Below, in pieces: positions 38,426 through 48,098 of a stretch of DNA of 64,000 nucleotides; position 1 is the stretch's first letter, and every line of letters starts with the position of its first letter. The notes beneath the pieces are model-generated. The model worked only from the letters and a program-made list of their open reading frames with translations, had not been told where the DNA came from and made no database searches. Source of the DNA: Desulfomonile tiedjei (GTDB lineage Bacteria > Desulfobacterota > Desulfomonilia > Desulfomonilales > Desulfomonilaceae); contig JACRDG010000053.1 of NCBI GenBank assembly GCA_016218715.1, positions 62,001-126,000 on the forward strand, given 5' to 3'. A program made the position numbers and the translations under genes.

Positions 38426-39646
38426 TCAATAGAGCAGAAACCTTGAGCGAACCTCCTCGAATTCCCCTAATTCCGTCTGCCATTGCCGCTCCATGTCGGC
38501 AATCGACCTCCCCTGCTCCAGATCCGTACGCACGGCAGCGTCTCCCAGGATGACATCGACGGGAAGCTTGTCGTATACGTATTCGTACGGCGGATCGGAC
38601 CAGCGAAAGTCGTCAGGATACAACTTCAGCAGTGCGGAAAGCAACCCAAGGGTCAGTCGGTACGGCCGGTACAACCGCCGGTCAGTCACGTGGATCTGAA
38701 AGCCCCTGCATACGGAGTCGGCCCACTTGTTAAAGGCCGGTCTGAAGAAAGTGTCCCGGAGAATCGAGCCTTCGAGAACCCCGGCTTCCATGGTTGCCGT
38801 CACGGCCTCCGGTTCGAGGTACGGCGCGCCGAACAGCTCGAACGGCCTGGTGGTCCCACGCCCTTCGGACAGATTGGTCCCTTCCAGAATCACCTGGCCT
38901 GGATACACCACTCCCGTTTCCACCAAAGGCATGTTGGGTGACGGCAATACCCACGGCAGGCCGGTCTCCTCGAAGTACCAACCTCTTTGCCAACCGGCCA
39001 TCGGTACCACAGTGAGCCGGCATCCGATCTGGAGGAGGTCGTTGTACAACAGCATAAGCTCGCCCATGGTCATGCCGTGGCGCATCGGGATCGGATACGG
39101 CCCGACAAAGGACGAATAGTCGGGATTCAGCAAATTCCCTTCCACGTCCCTTCCATTTATGGGATTCGGCCGGTCAAGGACGCAGACGGCCTTGCCCGCG
39201 TCTGCAGCGACTTCCATCAGATGCAGGACCGTGGTGGCAAAGGTGTAGACCCGAGTTCCCACGTCCTGAAGATCCACCAGCACCGTGTCCGCAGGGCCGA
39301 GCATATCTTGCGAGGGCTTTCGGGCTTCCGCATAGAGGCTGTACACAGGAATGCCCAATGAAGGATGGATCGTGTGGGGGGTCTCTTTCATATTGTCCTG
39401 TTCGGTCATGGCCACGCCGTGTTGCGGACCGAACAAAACCCTGAGCCTGCCGGGGAAAGCCTTGTCGATGAGCTCCGCTGCGGGGCTAAAGAGCGTGTCC
39501 ACGGAACTCTGATTGTACACCAGCCCGAGACGCCCCCCTCGTGCCAGAAGGTCGGGCTCACGCAGCACCCTTTCCAGCCCGGTCAGCACTGGCGGGATTC
39601 CCATTGCCGTGAAATTAGTCTCACCTCTGCTGGTCTCCTTTCTCAT
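38426..39646 (-). CDS. namZ: Exo-beta-N-acetylmuramidase, NamZ/DUF1343 family
   Basis: 406 residues. Conserved segments include GLVYNQSSVD, FGPQHGVAM, VDLQDVGTRVYTF, LDRPNPINGRDVEGN, LPSPNMP and EGTNLSEGRGTTRPFE. The family releases terminal N-acetylmuramic acid from peptidoglycan fragments, so a cell-wall recycling role is likely. No signal peptide is visible, which suggests a cytoplasmic form or export by another route. ATG 39646 has no clear ribosome binding site; ATG 39604 (MGIPP) is an alternative 14 codons later. Confidence 0.9.
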   Translation of the reverse strand: MRKETSRGETNFTAMGIPPVLTGLERVLREPDLLARGGRLGLVYNQSSVDTLFSPAAELIDKAFPGRLRVLFGPQHGVAMTEQDNMKETPHTIHPSLGIPVYSLYAEARKPSQDMLGPADTVLVDLQDVGTRVYTFATTVLHLMEVAADAGKAVCVLDRPNPINGRDVEGNLLNPDYSSFVGPYPIPMRHGMTMGELMLLYNDLLQIGCRLTVVPMAGWQRGWYFEETGLPWVLPSPNMPLVETGVVYPGQVILEGTNLSEGRGTTRPFELFGAPYLEPEAVTATMEAGVLEGSILRDTFFRPAFNKWADSVCRGFQIHVTDRRLYRPYRLTLGLLSALLKLYPDDFRWSDPPYEYVYDKLPVDVILGDAAVRTDLEQGRSIADMERQWQTELGEFEEVRSRFLLY

Positions 39647-39750
39647 GGCATAGCGCGGCTAAGCGAGAAATCCGAGCCCCCGCATTCTCGCCGTGTCCCG
39701 AGTCAGAGGGTTGCCCCGCTGTCGCGAAAAAAGGTCGCTCCTTCAGTCTT

Positions 39751-40173
39751 CTACTGCCATTTCCCGTTCCTGTCCTGCCGCATATCCACTACGTGCTCTC
39801 CGTGGCGAACGATCACCGTCGTTTCACCCGCACCGCCTGCAATCATGGAATTGAGCAACCACGACACGATGCTCACGATAAGGGAGGCCAACAGCGCGGA
39901 CCAGAACGAATCCACGTGCATTCCGGGAACCAGGGCCGCAGCAAATTGAAAAAGGAGCGCATTGATCACAAAGATGAAGAGGCCGATGGTTACGATGGTC
40001 AAAGGCAAGGTGAGTATGATGAGCAACGGACGCACCAGAGCGTTCAGGATGCCCAGAATAGCACTCGCCAGGAGCGCCGAGAAGAACCCCTTCACCTGCA
40101 CACCGGAAATCACATACGGCACGGCCATGATGGCCAGGGTCGTAATCAACCAACGTATCACTATGCCGGGCAT
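39751..40173 (-). CDS. Phage-holin superfamily IV membrane protein (YvlD-like)
   Basis: 140 residues, four membrane helices. The segment ALVRPLLIILTLPLTIVTIG is the family hallmark (YvlD or mycobacterial four-helix holin-like proteins). Despite the holin name, chromosomal members are not lytic as a rule and their role is unknown. It lies between namZ and the slipin gene on the same strand. The ATG 40173 has no strong ribosome binding site. Confidence 0.85.
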   Translation of the reverse strand: MPGIVIRWLITTLAIMAVPYVISGVQVKGFFSALLASAILGILNALVRPLLIILTLPLTIVTIGLFIFVINALLFQFAAALVPGMHVDSFWSALLASLIVSIVSWLLNSMIAGGAGETTVIVRHGEHVVDMRQDRNGKWQ

Positions 40174-40245
40174 GCCGCGCTATGCTCCTCCCTCCTGAGA
40201 CCGCCGGGTTGCCGGCCCCGGAGACGATACACTCCCTGTGGCCCC

Positions 40246-41010
40246 CTACGACTTGGCTTCCTGGGACTCTTTACGGGCCCTCACAAAGGGTTCCAACAGG
40301 TCGATGGGGACGGGAAAAATCGTCGTGGAATTCTTCTCCGCAGAGACCTCGACGAGTGTCTGCAGAAAACGAAGCTGGAGCGCGGTCGGCTCTTGGGCCA
40401 TGATGGTGGCAGCCTCGGTAAGCCGGGTGGCAGCCTGGTACTCGCCCTCGGCGTTGATGATCTTGGCCCGGCGTTCCCGCTCCGCTTCGGCCTGCCGTGC
40501 GATGGCCCTTTGCATCTCCTGGGGCAGGTCGATGTGTTTCACCTCGACCATGCTGACCTTGACGCCCCACGGATCTGTGTGGCGATCGAGGATCTCCTGC
40601 AGCTCCATGTTGATCTTCTCGCGCTCGCTGAGAAGGTCGTCCAGCTCAGATTGGCCGCACACGCTGCGGAGCGTGGTCTGCGCTAGCTGTGAGGTGGCGT
40701 ACAGAAAGTTCTCGACTTCTATCACCGCTTTCGTCGGGTCCATGACTCTGAAGTAGATGACGGCGTTCACCTTGACCGACACGTTGTCCCGCGTGATCAC
40801 GTCCTGCGGCGGCACGTCCATGACCACGGTTCTCAGACTGACCCTGACCATACGGTCGATGATCGGGATGAGGATGATGAGGCCCGGCCCTTTGTGATCG
40901 ATGACCCTTCCGAGACGAAAAATGACCCCTCGCTCGTACTCGTTAAGGATCTTTATGGCCATGAACAGAAAGATCAAGACCAGAAATACAATGATTGCCG
41001 ACGGTACCAT
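40246..41010 (-). CDS. Slipin (SPFH/band 7, stomatin-like membrane protein)
   Basis: 254 residues. An N-terminal membrane helix (~3-20) is followed by the band 7 domain: [24 protein letters not shown], and the helix [22 protein letters not shown]. Prokaryotic stomatins form membrane oligomers and are substrates or partners of the NfeD-type protease, encoded two genes upstream at 41615. ATG 41010 follows GAGGAG. The pair is a classic operon, here separated by a ClpX-type zinc-finger gene. Confidence 0.92.
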   Translation of the reverse strand: MVPSAIIVFLVLIFLFMAIKILNEYERGVIFRLGRVIDHKGPGLIILIPIIDRMVRVSLRTVVMDVPPQDVITRDNVSVKVNAVIYFRVMDPTKAVIEVENFLYATSQLAQTTLRSVCGQSELDDLLSEREKINMELQEILDRHTDPWGVKVSMVEVKHIDLPQEMQRAIARQAEAERERRAKIINAEGEYQAATRLTEAATIMAQEPTALQLRFLQTLVEVSAEKNSTTIFPVPIDLLEPFVRARKESQEAKS

Positions 41011-41301
41011 CTGACTCCTCCTCTCAGATATGGTGAGCGAGCCGGCCGCGACGATGGTAGATCCAAACGGGCCGCAGCGGGCTCACAATGGACAGATGCC
41101 CTGACGATCCCCGTAATGGCGAACGTCATCTCGTCATGAGGTTGCCTCACAGGCGAAACCGACTGCGGGATCGTTCCATACAACATGGATGCGGCGCAAG
41201 TTTTTTCGCCCCCTACTCCAGGACAATTTGGCCGAGTTGCCTGGTACGGTGCATGGGCGGCCGAACCGCGCATTTCGCCATTGCGCGCAGCCGCTTCGAT
41301 C

Positions 41302-41571
41302 CTAGATCGAGTGTGCCAATACCGCCCCGGTTTCACGACACAGGCTCTTTTGCCACAGCCGGGGCAAGCGATCTTTCAGACTTCGGAAAAAGGAACGACG
41401 AACGGACGGTTTCTGAGGGGAATTGCCTGCTTCCATTGCTTTCACAACTAGGGCCGCGCATTCGTCACAGATGCGAACGCGCGAGAAAAACACTCTGGGT
41501 CCGGCAACGAGTTTTGAGACTTGGTCTTCGGTTTTTCCGCAGAAGGTGCACGTCAGCTTGCGCAAACGCAT
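41302..41571 (-). CDS. Stand-alone ClpX-type zinc-binding domain protein
   Basis: 89 residues. The N-terminal ~45 residues carry the ClpX C4 zinc finger ([17 protein letters not shown], later ICDECA), the dimerisation and adaptor-binding module of ClpX. The AAA+ part is absent; the C-terminus is basic ([18 protein letters not shown]). It may act as an adaptor or decoy. It sits between the NfeD protease gene (43 bp) and the slipin gene (291 bp), which hints at a link with membrane proteolysis. Confidence 0.82.
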   Translation of the reverse strand: MRLRKLTCTFCGKTEDQVSKLVAGPRVFFSRVRICDECAALVVKAMEAGNSPQKPSVRRSFFRSLKDRLPRLWQKSLCRETGAVLAHSI

Positions 41572-41614
41572 GGTCCGTTACCCCCTGTTTCAAGCTTTCA
41601 ATCTCCGACTCCGT

Positions 41615-42940
41615 CTACGCGGAAAGGTCGCGCGTTACCACCAGGAGAAGCTTGTCCACCCGAAGCACTCTGATCTTATCTCCCCGCGGGATGTGTCCAT
41701 CCGCACGAGCGTTCCAGTACTCGCCATGTACCGACACCCGCCCTTCCAGGTCGAGGTCGGTGACCGCGACCCCCATTTCCCCCACGAGACCGCTCGTGCC
41801 CGTGCGAGGCGGCTTGAGCCACGCTCTCGTCACCAAGCCCACCAGCAGGATGAAAAAGGCGGACACCGCGGCTACCGTGGGGACAATGACGCTCCACGAC
41901 ACTCGCATGGCCGATTCTTCCGTCTCGAAGAGCATAATGGATCCCAGGGTCAGGCTGATAATTCCTCCTATGGCCAGCATCCCGAAGGAGGCCACCTTGA
42001 CCTCCAGTATGAAGAGAATCAACGACAGGATAATCAGCAAGATTCCCACATAGTTCACCGGAAGGACCTGCAAGGCGAAAAGGGCCAAGAGCAGACAAAT
42101 ACCGCCCACCACTCCCGGGAAAATCATACCGGGATGATAGAGTTCCATCATGATGCCGATTCCGCCGATCATCATCAGCATGTAGGCGATATTGGGGTTT
42201 GCCACCACGTCCAGGATCTTGAAGCGCCATCCGGGAATGACCCTTTCCACCCGAGCACCCTTGGTCTGGAGCGCCAGGGTGCCGCCCCGCTTCTCAACAG
42301 TTAGGCCATCGATCTTGTCCAGGAGGTCCGGGACGGAATCCGCAACGACATCTATGACCTTGAGTTCCAGCGCCTCCTTCGCAGTGATCGAGGCGCTCTC
42401 TCGGATGGACCGCTCGGCCCACTCGGCATTGCGTCCCTTCTTGGCCACGATGCTGCGAATGTACGCGGTAAGGTCATTGAGTATCTTCTCAGACATGGTG
42501 CCGCCGATGTCTTCCCCCTGCCCTCCCACCGGGTGCGCTGCCCCAATGTTGGTTCCCGACGCCATGGCGGCAATATCGGCTGCCATGGTGATCAGCGCCC
42601 CCGCCGACGTGGCGGACGAGCCGGAAGGAGCAACGTACACCACCACTGGAAGTGCGGCGTTGATCATGTCTTTGATGATTGTCTTGGTAGTCGTCACCGC
42701 CCCGCCCGGGGTGTCCATGCGAATAACGACGCAAGTTGCCTTGTTGGCCTGGGCTTTCTCGATCCCTTTCATGATGTAGTCGGCCAAGGCAGGATTGATC
42801 GTGCCGTCGACATCGAGAAGATAGGCGAGAGGTCGATCTTGGCCGGTCTGGTTGCCAAAGAGTTCCAGGGATCCGCCTAGGGCAAAAAAGACCCCAAGGG
42901 AGAGAACGCCCATAAAGGTAAGGAGCCGTCTCGAATTCAT
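41615..42940 (-). CDS. NfeD/STOPP membrane serine protease (ClpP-class, stomatin operon)
   Basis: 441 residues from ATG 42940. A signal-like segment (~8-28) precedes a ClpP-fold domain with RMDTPGG (~residue 78), nucleophile Ser in the ATSAGA motif, and Lys in MSEKILNDL, the Ser-Lys dyad of the PH1510 group. Three or four membrane helices follow (~235-345) and an NfeD OB-fold ends the protein (GLVGEMGVAVTDLDLEGRV). The protease cleaves the C-terminal region of stomatin. It begins two bases after the UDG gene stop and is probably cotranscribed with it. Confidence 0.92.
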   Translation of the reverse strand: MNSRRLLTFMGVLSLGVFFALGGSLELFGNQTGQDRPLAYLLDVDGTINPALADYIMKGIEKAQANKATCVVIRMDTPGGAVTTTKTIIKDMINAALPVVVYVAPSGSSATSAGALITMAADIAAMASGTNIGAAHPVGGQGEDIGGTMSEKILNDLTAYIRSIVAKKGRNAEWAERSIRESASITAKEALELKVIDVVADSVPDLLDKIDGLTVEKRGGTLALQTKGARVERVIPGWRFKILDVVANPNIAYMLMMIGGIGIMMELYHPGMIFPGVVGGICLLLALFALQVLPVNYVGILLIILSLILFILEVKVASFGMLAIGGIISLTLGSIMLFETEESAMRVSWSVIVPTVAAVSAFFILLVGLVTRAWLKPPRTGTSGLVGEMGVAVTDLDLEGRVSVHGEYWNARADGHIPRGDKIRVLRVDKLLLVVTRDLSA

Positions 42941-42942
42941 CG

Positions 42943-43635
42943 TTAGTCTCCAGAGCCCGTGCGTTCGATACCGAGTAATGCCATGACCTGCTGCAGGTCG
43001 GCCCAAGCTTCCGCTTTGTACCCCCGATCCGTTTCGTTCCTGAGGAGAAACGACGGATGATAGGTCGGCATCACCGCGATCCCGCCGCGATCGTGAAACC
43101 GCCCTCTCAGGCGCGAAATAGGCTCGTTGGAACCGAGCAGAGCCGATGCGGCAATCTTGCCCAGCGCCACGATGACTTGCGGCTCGACCGCGGCAATCTG
43201 GGCTTCGAGAAACGGAAAGCAGACATCCATCTCTTCTCGCAACGGATTACGATTGCCGGGAGGTCTGCATTTCACTACATTGGCGATGTACACCTCCGCG
43301 CGGTCCCGATGCATGGCTTCGATCATCCGGGTGAGGAGCTGCCCGGCCTTACCGACGAACGGTCTCCCCTGGCGGTCCTCATCCGCGCCCGGTCCTTCGC
43401 CGACAAACATCAACCGGGCATGTGGGTTGCCTTCACCGAAGACGATGGTCCGCCGCGTCTTGCTCAAGAGACATCTCGTGCAATCGCCGAGTTGTTCCCT
43501 GATCGCCTCCAAGGTGGGCCGTCCCGTGCTTTGCTCGCGGGCGGGGGGCAGAATGAGCTCTACAAACCCCATGTTCACTTGCCACTGGAGGTAACTCCGC
43601 ACCAGTTGGATCGTGTCTTGAGACGTCTCAGCCAT
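42943..43635 (-). CDS. Family 4 (iron-sulfur) uracil-DNA glycosylase
   Basis: 230 residues. Motif A GEGPGADEDRQGRPFVGKAG and the motif with TYHPSFLLR define the family. Four Cys typical of the 4Fe-4S cluster are visible: CTRC near residues 50-53, then VVKC and DVC further on. The enzyme removes uracil from DNA. An N-terminal ~45 residue extension contains a basic stretch. It starts 79 bp after the coaBC gene on the same strand. Confidence 0.93.
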   Translation of the reverse strand: MAETSQDTIQLVRSYLQWQVNMGFVELILPPAREQSTGRPTLEAIREQLGDCTRCLLSKTRRTIVFGEGNPHARLMFVGEGPGADEDRQGRPFVGKAGQLLTRMIEAMHRDRAEVYIANVVKCRPPGNRNPLREEMDVCFPFLEAQIAAVEPQVIVALGKIAASALLGSNEPISRLRGRFHDRGGIAVMPTYHPSFLLRNETDRGYKAEAWADLQQVMALLGIERTGSGD

Positions 43636-43714
43636 CCTGTTCGTCGTCAGCTTCGGTGAATACGGTTGGCCTGTTTCTCGGTGAAATGAACCCCGCCGCG
43701 AGTTCTCCCGGCAC

Positions 43715-44938
43715 CTACGTGTCGATTGCCTGTTTCCTGAGCCTCAGAACTCGATCCAGGATCAGGTCCGCGACCCTTTCTTTAGGCAGAACACCGAAGT
43801 CTTCTTCTTCCCCCGAGCGATGGAGGAAAGTTACGATGTTGGTATCATAATCGAAACCGGCTCCCGGTTTGCTCACGTCGTTGAGCACGAGCATGTCGAG
43901 GTGCTTTTCTCGCAGTTTCGCCGTGCCGTGCGCTCGAGCGTCATGGGTTTCCGCGGCGAACCCCACGACGATCTGGTCCTTTCTCTTGGTCTCTCCGAGC
44001 TGCTTGACAATATCGGGGTTCTTCAGCAGTTCAATCGAAGAGCCTACTTCATCTTTCTTCATCTTGCCGGTTTTTTCAAGTGCCGGCCGGAAGTCCGCGA
44101 CCGCTGCTGCCTTTACCACCACATCCACGTCGGGGAAGTACTCGATCACCCGGTCGTACATCTCTCGTGCGGTCCTCACCGGAACGTGGCGGACGCGGGC
44201 CGGCGGCACGACCTTCAGCGGGCCGGCGACCAGCGTGACGGTCGCCCCGCGGGCTGCAGCCCTGTCTGCTACCGCGACCCCCATTTTCCCCGACGAACGA
44301 TTCGTGATGAAGCGCACCGGGTCGAGGGGTTCCTCGGTCGGTCCCGCGGTGACAAGTATCCTTTCTCCGACGAGGTCTCTCGGTGCCAGGAGATGGCTCA
44401 CCCCTTCCGCGATGACTTCAGGATCGGGCATCCGCCCTTCCCCTTCCCAGCCGCATGCCAGGAAACCCGCGTCCGGATCGAGGACATGGAACCCGACCGA
44501 CCGCAATTTCTCCAGGTTCGCCTGGACGATGGGATTGCGGTACATGTTCACGTTCATGGCAGGACACAGGAGAACTGGGCAGATCACTGCGGTGAACACT
44601 GTTGTGAGCAGGTCGTCTGCGATACCTGCAGCGAGTTTCCCGATGACATTGGCAGTGGCCGGAGCGATGACCGCCACATCGGCACGATCGGCCACGGCGA
44701 TATGCTCCACAGACGGCCGGTCGCGCACCGCCCACATGTCCTCATAGACTGGGTTGCCGCTTAAAGTAGCCAGAACCAGCGGCGTGACGAAATGGGTGGC
44801 CGAGCGAGTCAGGACGCATTGGACATCCATTCCGGACTGAACGAGAAGACGGACCAGTTGCGGGGTCTTGTAGGCCGCTATGCCGCCGCTTATGCCAAGC
44901 AGAACTGTGGGGCTCCCAGCCGAATCCTGTCGATTCAT
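43715..44938 (-). CDS. coaBC: Bifunctional phosphopantothenoylcysteine decarboxylase / phosphopantothenate-cysteine ligase
   Basis: 407 residues. The N-terminal flavodoxin-like CoaC half carries GISGGIAAYK, HIAVADRADVAVIAPATANVIGKLA-like segments (split here over ~60-90) and PAMNVNMY. The CoaB half starts near 190 (RILVTAGPTEEPLDPVRFITN) with SSGKMG and the KKDEVGSS and AETHD-like motifs. It makes 4-phosphopantetheine for coenzyme A. I chose ATG 44938; GTG 44986 is an in-frame alternative, and neither has a strong ribosome binding site. Confidence 0.93.
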   Translation of the reverse strand: MNRQDSAGSPTVLLGISGGIAAYKTPQLVRLLVQSGMDVQCVLTRSATHFVTPLVLATLSGNPVYEDMWAVRDRPSVEHIAVADRADVAVIAPATANVIGKLAAGIADDLLTTVFTAVICPVLLCPAMNVNMYRNPIVQANLEKLRSVGFHVLDPDAGFLACGWEGEGRMPDPEVIAEGVSHLLAPRDLVGERILVTAGPTEEPLDPVRFITNRSSGKMGVAVADRAAARGATVTLVAGPLKVVPPARVRHVPVRTAREMYDRVIEYFPDVDVVVKAAAVADFRPALEKTGKMKKDEVGSSIELLKNPDIVKQLGETKRKDQIVVGFAAETHDARAHGTAKLREKHLDMLVLNDVSKPGAGFDYDTNIVTFLHRSGEEEDFGVLPKERVADLILDRVLRLRKQAIDT

Positions 44939-45399
44939 GAAATGATCCGTTTCCAAGCCCCGGAAAGGCCTCGCCGACGTTGACACCTCGGGGAGGGTCC
45001 GTCGTGCTGCCGATCAATCAGGGGCTTTCTTGAAAGCGTTCATAGAGGGCTCCCGGAAACTGCATCCGCAGATGCTTCCCGCAGGGAATGACGACCCACC
45101 GAATCTGCCGAGGACGTCATGCGCCAGGTCTCCCCGAGGCGGTCTTGACAGAAGCAACCAGTCATCGATGACCTCCGGTTCCGGTGGTCCGTTTCTTTTC
45201 CGCTCCCGCAAACGCCGAAGGATACTAGACTCCTATATCAATAGTCCGGCCGGGTGTCAACGAACTCCGGAGGTGTAATTCACTGCGGGGAAGCCGCCCG
45301 CGGCCTTGTCAAGGGCGATCGCCTTCAGCGACCTTTTCCGGGTCAATCTGACGCGGTGTCATCGGGAAGCTCGGTGGAACGGCTGTCTTCTCAACCCTG

Positions 45400-45428
45400 T
45401 TGACAGAGCCTGCGCCAGCGTGTATGAA
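45400..45428 (+). promoter_or_regulatory. Promoter of the tRNA-Arg gene
   Basis: Perfect -35 TTGACA (45400-45405), 17-base spacer, TATGAA (45423-45428). The predicted start near 45435 lies about 45 bases before the mature tRNA. The stretch 44939-45399 upstream holds no recognisable gene. Confidence 0.6.
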
Positions 45429-45480
45429 TTTAGGCTGGCGGCTTGGCGGCTCTTGTACTGAACTGCCCGTCGTACACGGT

Positions 45481-45557
<77 letters not shown>

Positions 45558-45581
45558 AACAAGATAAGTCAAAGCAATAAG

Positions 45582-46676
45582 TTAGCCAACGCTGACAAGG
45601 TGCCTCTTCTTTCTTAGGACGACCATTGTGTCAATTTTGTGTCTTTCTGAGACACAGACCTGGTTGGCCGCCTCGATCAGTTTTTCCAGCTCAGGCATGG
45701 AGTAGTGAGTGGTGATTCGGCCCGACTTGTGGCCGAGAAGGTCTTGACGATCCTCAAACGAGACACCAGCCGCACGAAGACGCCGGCCGAACGTGTGCTT
45801 GAGGTCGTGAACCCGGACATCCGGGAGCCCAGCCTTCGACCTGGCAACTTTCCATGCTCGGTTGTAGAGCCTGCATAAAGGCTTCCCCTTCTGGGTGAAC
45901 ACATACTCATCGTGCTTGCCCCGCATCTCATCCACGACTCCTTTTGCCACCCTGTTCAAGATCACGAGACGATCCTCCCGGTTCTTCACCCGCCTTGCTG
46001 GAATAATGAAGACGCTCGTGCCCATCTCTGGGATTGGAACCCCCCATTCCCAGCGAAGGTTACAGACCTCCTGATCTCGGCATCCAGTATTGACCTTGAA
46101 GAGTGCCATCTGTGCGAGATATGGAGGAAGTTCGCTGAACAACCTGGCCTGCTCGCCCCAGGTAAGGGGGTACGGCTCTTTCTTGTCGTCCTCTTTCAGG
46201 AGCTTGATCTTCGGCGCATGCGCAAGCCATGTCAGTCCGTGCGCGTCCATCCATTCGGAAGCCGCAAGGTTCAGAATCCGACGGGTAACTTGGAGCCCGT
46301 AGTTGATGGTCCGCTTCTTCCACCCGGCTGCCCTGCGATCCTCAACGTACGGTTGAAGCGATCCCATGTGGACCCCTTCAAGAGGAAGATCTCCCAGGAA
46401 GACGTCAAGGACTCTCAAGAGATCCGCGTCGCGTTTGATACTGGCCTTCGTGGCTTCTTGGAGATGTTTCGTCGCCGCTTCTCGAAAGGTCCGCCGGGGT
46501 CTCACCCCGTAGATTTCAGCCTTCCGGACCTCTTCAGCCAGGTGCGCTAGGAACCGCTCGGCTTCCGTGAGGTCGCCTGTTCCAGTGCTTTCTCGAATTC
46601 GACGACCTCCGATGATCTTCTGGATGTGCCAGACTTCACCGCGTTTGATGAGCCCTGGTGTGGCTTTTCTGCCCAC
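45582..46676 (-). CDS. int: Tyrosine-recombinase integrase
   Basis: 364 residues, XerC/D-like. SAM-like core-binding domain ~60-160, catalytic domain ~165-340 with Arg200 (TGCRDQEV), Lys231, His290, His316 (LGHKSG) and Tyr325 (THYS). The second catalytic Arg of the HxxR motif is Lys293 (HDLKHTF), seen in some phage integrases. It should catalyse integration at the tRNA-Arg gene 25 bases away. The start is GTG 46676 behind AGGAGGGG. The gene overlaps the upstream HTH gene by 130 bases. Confidence 0.92.
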   Translation of the reverse strand: MGRKATPGLIKRGEVWHIQKIIGGRRIRESTGTGDLTEAERFLAHLAEEVRKAEIYGVRPRRTFREAATKHLQEATKASIKRDADLLRVLDVFLGDLPLEGVHMGSLQPYVEDRRAAGWKKRTINYGLQVTRRILNLAASEWMDAHGLTWLAHAPKIKLLKEDDKKEPYPLTWGEQARLFSELPPYLAQMALFKVNTGCRDQEVCNLRWEWGVPIPEMGTSVFIIPARRVKNREDRLVILNRVAKGVVDEMRGKHDEYVFTQKGKPLCRLYNRAWKVARSKAGLPDVRVHDLKHTFGRRLRAAGVSFEDRQDLLGHKSGRITTHYSMPELEKLIEAANQVCVSERHKIDTMVVLRKKRHLVSVG

Positions 46677-46897
46677 TTTGCCCCTCCTTTCTTAGTAGCC
46701 ACTTTACCAGGACGCCCGTTGCGCTCTTTATACTGATCAACCCAGGCATCCAAGTCAAGACGGTCAAAGGCCACCCCTTGTGTGCCGATGGGGATTTCGG
46801 GCACGCTCGGGCGCACTTCGGTGTTGAAGCGGTTGACGTCCATTCCGCAGTAACCGGGAGCATCTCGCAGCCGTATCAATCGGGGTAGTAGGTTCAT
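46547..46897 (-). CDS. AlpA-like HTH protein next to the integrase
   Basis: 116 residues. The first ~60 residues (LLPRLIRLRDAPGYCGMDVN then VAFDRLDLDAWVDQY) match the small helix-turn-helix proteins found in front of phage integrases; the tail is basic and probably disordered. A role as excisionase or integrase regulator is likely by position. Its 3' part overlaps the integrase start by 130 bases, an unusually long overlap, while its own start overlaps the preceding small HTH gene by four bases. Confidence 0.7.
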   Translation of the reverse strand: MNLLPRLIRLRDAPGYCGMDVNRFNTEVRPSVPEIPIGTQGVAFDRLDLDAWVDQYKERNGRPGKVATKKGGAKWAEKPHQGSSNAVKSGTSRRSSEVVEFEKALEQATSRKPSGS

Positions 46898-47106
46898 GAC
46901 GATACACTCCGCCGAATGGAGTAGAGAAACGTCTGCAGGTCATCCTCAGAGAACAGCCTCTCCTTGGGTGACACCTGGAAACACCCGAGTCGGCCGGCCC
47001 TCACCAGCGCATGCAACTGCTTCACGGTGCGTCTGAGCTTGGCTGCAGCCTCTTTAGCGGTGTACAACGCCTCCCGGGTTGACAGGGTTTGAATTCCTGA
47101 TGGCAT
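46894..47106 (-). CDS. Small HTH (MerR/excisionase-like) DNA-binding protein
   Basis: 70 residues. The pattern YTAKEAAAKLRRTVKQLHALVRAGRLGCFQ then LFSEDDLQTFL is a winged-helix excisionase/MerR-type HTH (helix 2 ~14-25, wing ~35-50). It overlaps the next gene by four bases, so the two HTH genes and int form one unit. Likely a recombination directionality factor or regulator. Confidence 0.75.
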   Translation of the reverse strand: MPSGIQTLSTREALYTAKEAAAKLRRTVKQLHALVRAGRLGCFQVSPKERLFSEDDLQTFLYSIRRSVSS

Positions 47107-47237
47107 GTTGATCCACCCTCCACTTCGTTATGTAGTGGTTTCCGCTCATCGCTTGTCCTTTGTCGTTTGTGTCGTTGCCCCGCCGATGACGGGGGTTGAA
47201 GGGTTGAGGGGATGTGAGGGGTTCCCTCCATGCCCCA

Positions 47238-47600
47238 TTAACTCGGCAGTTCCCACCTGCAGTCCTGGTAGCGTTTCAGCGTCTCTTTTGGAAGCCTTAA
47301 CCCCTCGAACGGATTTTGATCCGTAGGTTTTTCCAGCCATGTTTCCAGGCTTCCCCAGCGGTTTATCAGTTCGTTCCAGAGCTTCGCATCACCGGACGCT
47401 GTGAGTTCGCGAAAGGCTTCCGGCATGGTGCAGATCGTAAAGCACTGCACGAAACCGGCACTCATCCAAAGCTGTTGCCATAGCACGAAATCCTTTGGGT
47501 CTACCTGCAGTTGTGCAATACAGGCGACCATGATTCCCCAGGCATCACGGTACATCTGGATCGGATCGATCTTGCTTTTCTTGGTCTTCCCCTTCTTCAC
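47238..47600 (-). CDS. Hypothetical protein of the element
   Basis: 120 residues. GTG 47600 sits behind GGGGAGG at five bases, which makes it a credible gene. The N-terminus is strongly basic (MKKGKTKKSKID), followed by a hydrophobic helix (~22-36) and Trp-rich helices (LWQQLWMSAGF, WGSLETWLEK). No family recognised. It lies between the BRO-N gene and the HTH pair. Confidence 0.6.
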   Translation of the reverse strand: MKKGKTKKSKIDPIQMYRDAWGIMVACIAQLQVDPKDFVLWQQLWMSAGFVQCFTICTMPEAFRELTASGDAKLWNELINRWGSLETWLEKPTDQNPFEGLRLPKETLKRYQDCRWELPS

Positions 47601-47667
47601 GGTTACCTCCCCATGTTATGGCCATCCGGCCGGTTGAACCTACAGGGCTGCTATTACCCCGATTCGG

Positions 47668-48096
47668 TTATGACTCATACTTCACCACCTTTGCCTCTTG
47701 CGCCGGAATGATATTCACCCTGACATCCCCGGGTCCGGCGAAGTAATAGCCGTATTTCATCACGTGACAGAGCAGCTGCTCTGCCCAATCGCGAAACTCA
47801 ATCGCCCGCGGTGCGTTTGACAACATGGCCAGACGAATAACTCCTCTGAAATTGATAACCGGGCAATTCCGTTGACCTTTTATGGTGGACAAACTGAACA
47901 CCCGTACTTTTCCAGCGAATTCGTCCGCGTGCCTCTCGATGATCTTCCGACAATCAATCGGATCCGCGTGGCCCAAGGCTCGCCCGATGGCACGCAACGT
48001 GACGAAGCGCTCGCCGTCCAGCTCGATGACTTCGAGGTTCTGGTTGCTGAACCCCGGGAGTGTGGCCAGCGCTGTGATTTCAGGTGAGGGGTTCAT
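47668..48096 (-). CDS. BRO-N domain antirepressor-like protein (first copy)
   Basis: 142 residues from ATG 48096. The core EVIELDGERFVTLRAIGRAL then RGVIRLAMLSNAPRAIEFRDWAEQLL is the N-terminal BRO/ANT domain common in phage antirepressors and DNA-binding proteins. There is no C-terminal KilA or DNA-binding module. It begins two bases from the end of the ParB-like gene, so it is cotranscribed. A second BRO-N gene is at 50079. Confidence 0.78.
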   Translation of the reverse strand: MNPSPEITALATLPGFSNQNLEVIELDGERFVTLRAIGRALGHADPIDCRKIIERHADEFAGKVRVFSLSTIKGQRNCPVINFRGVIRLAMLSNAPRAIEFRDWAEQLLCHVMKYGYYFAGPGDVRVNIIPAQEAKVVKYES

Positions 48097-48098
48097 GG

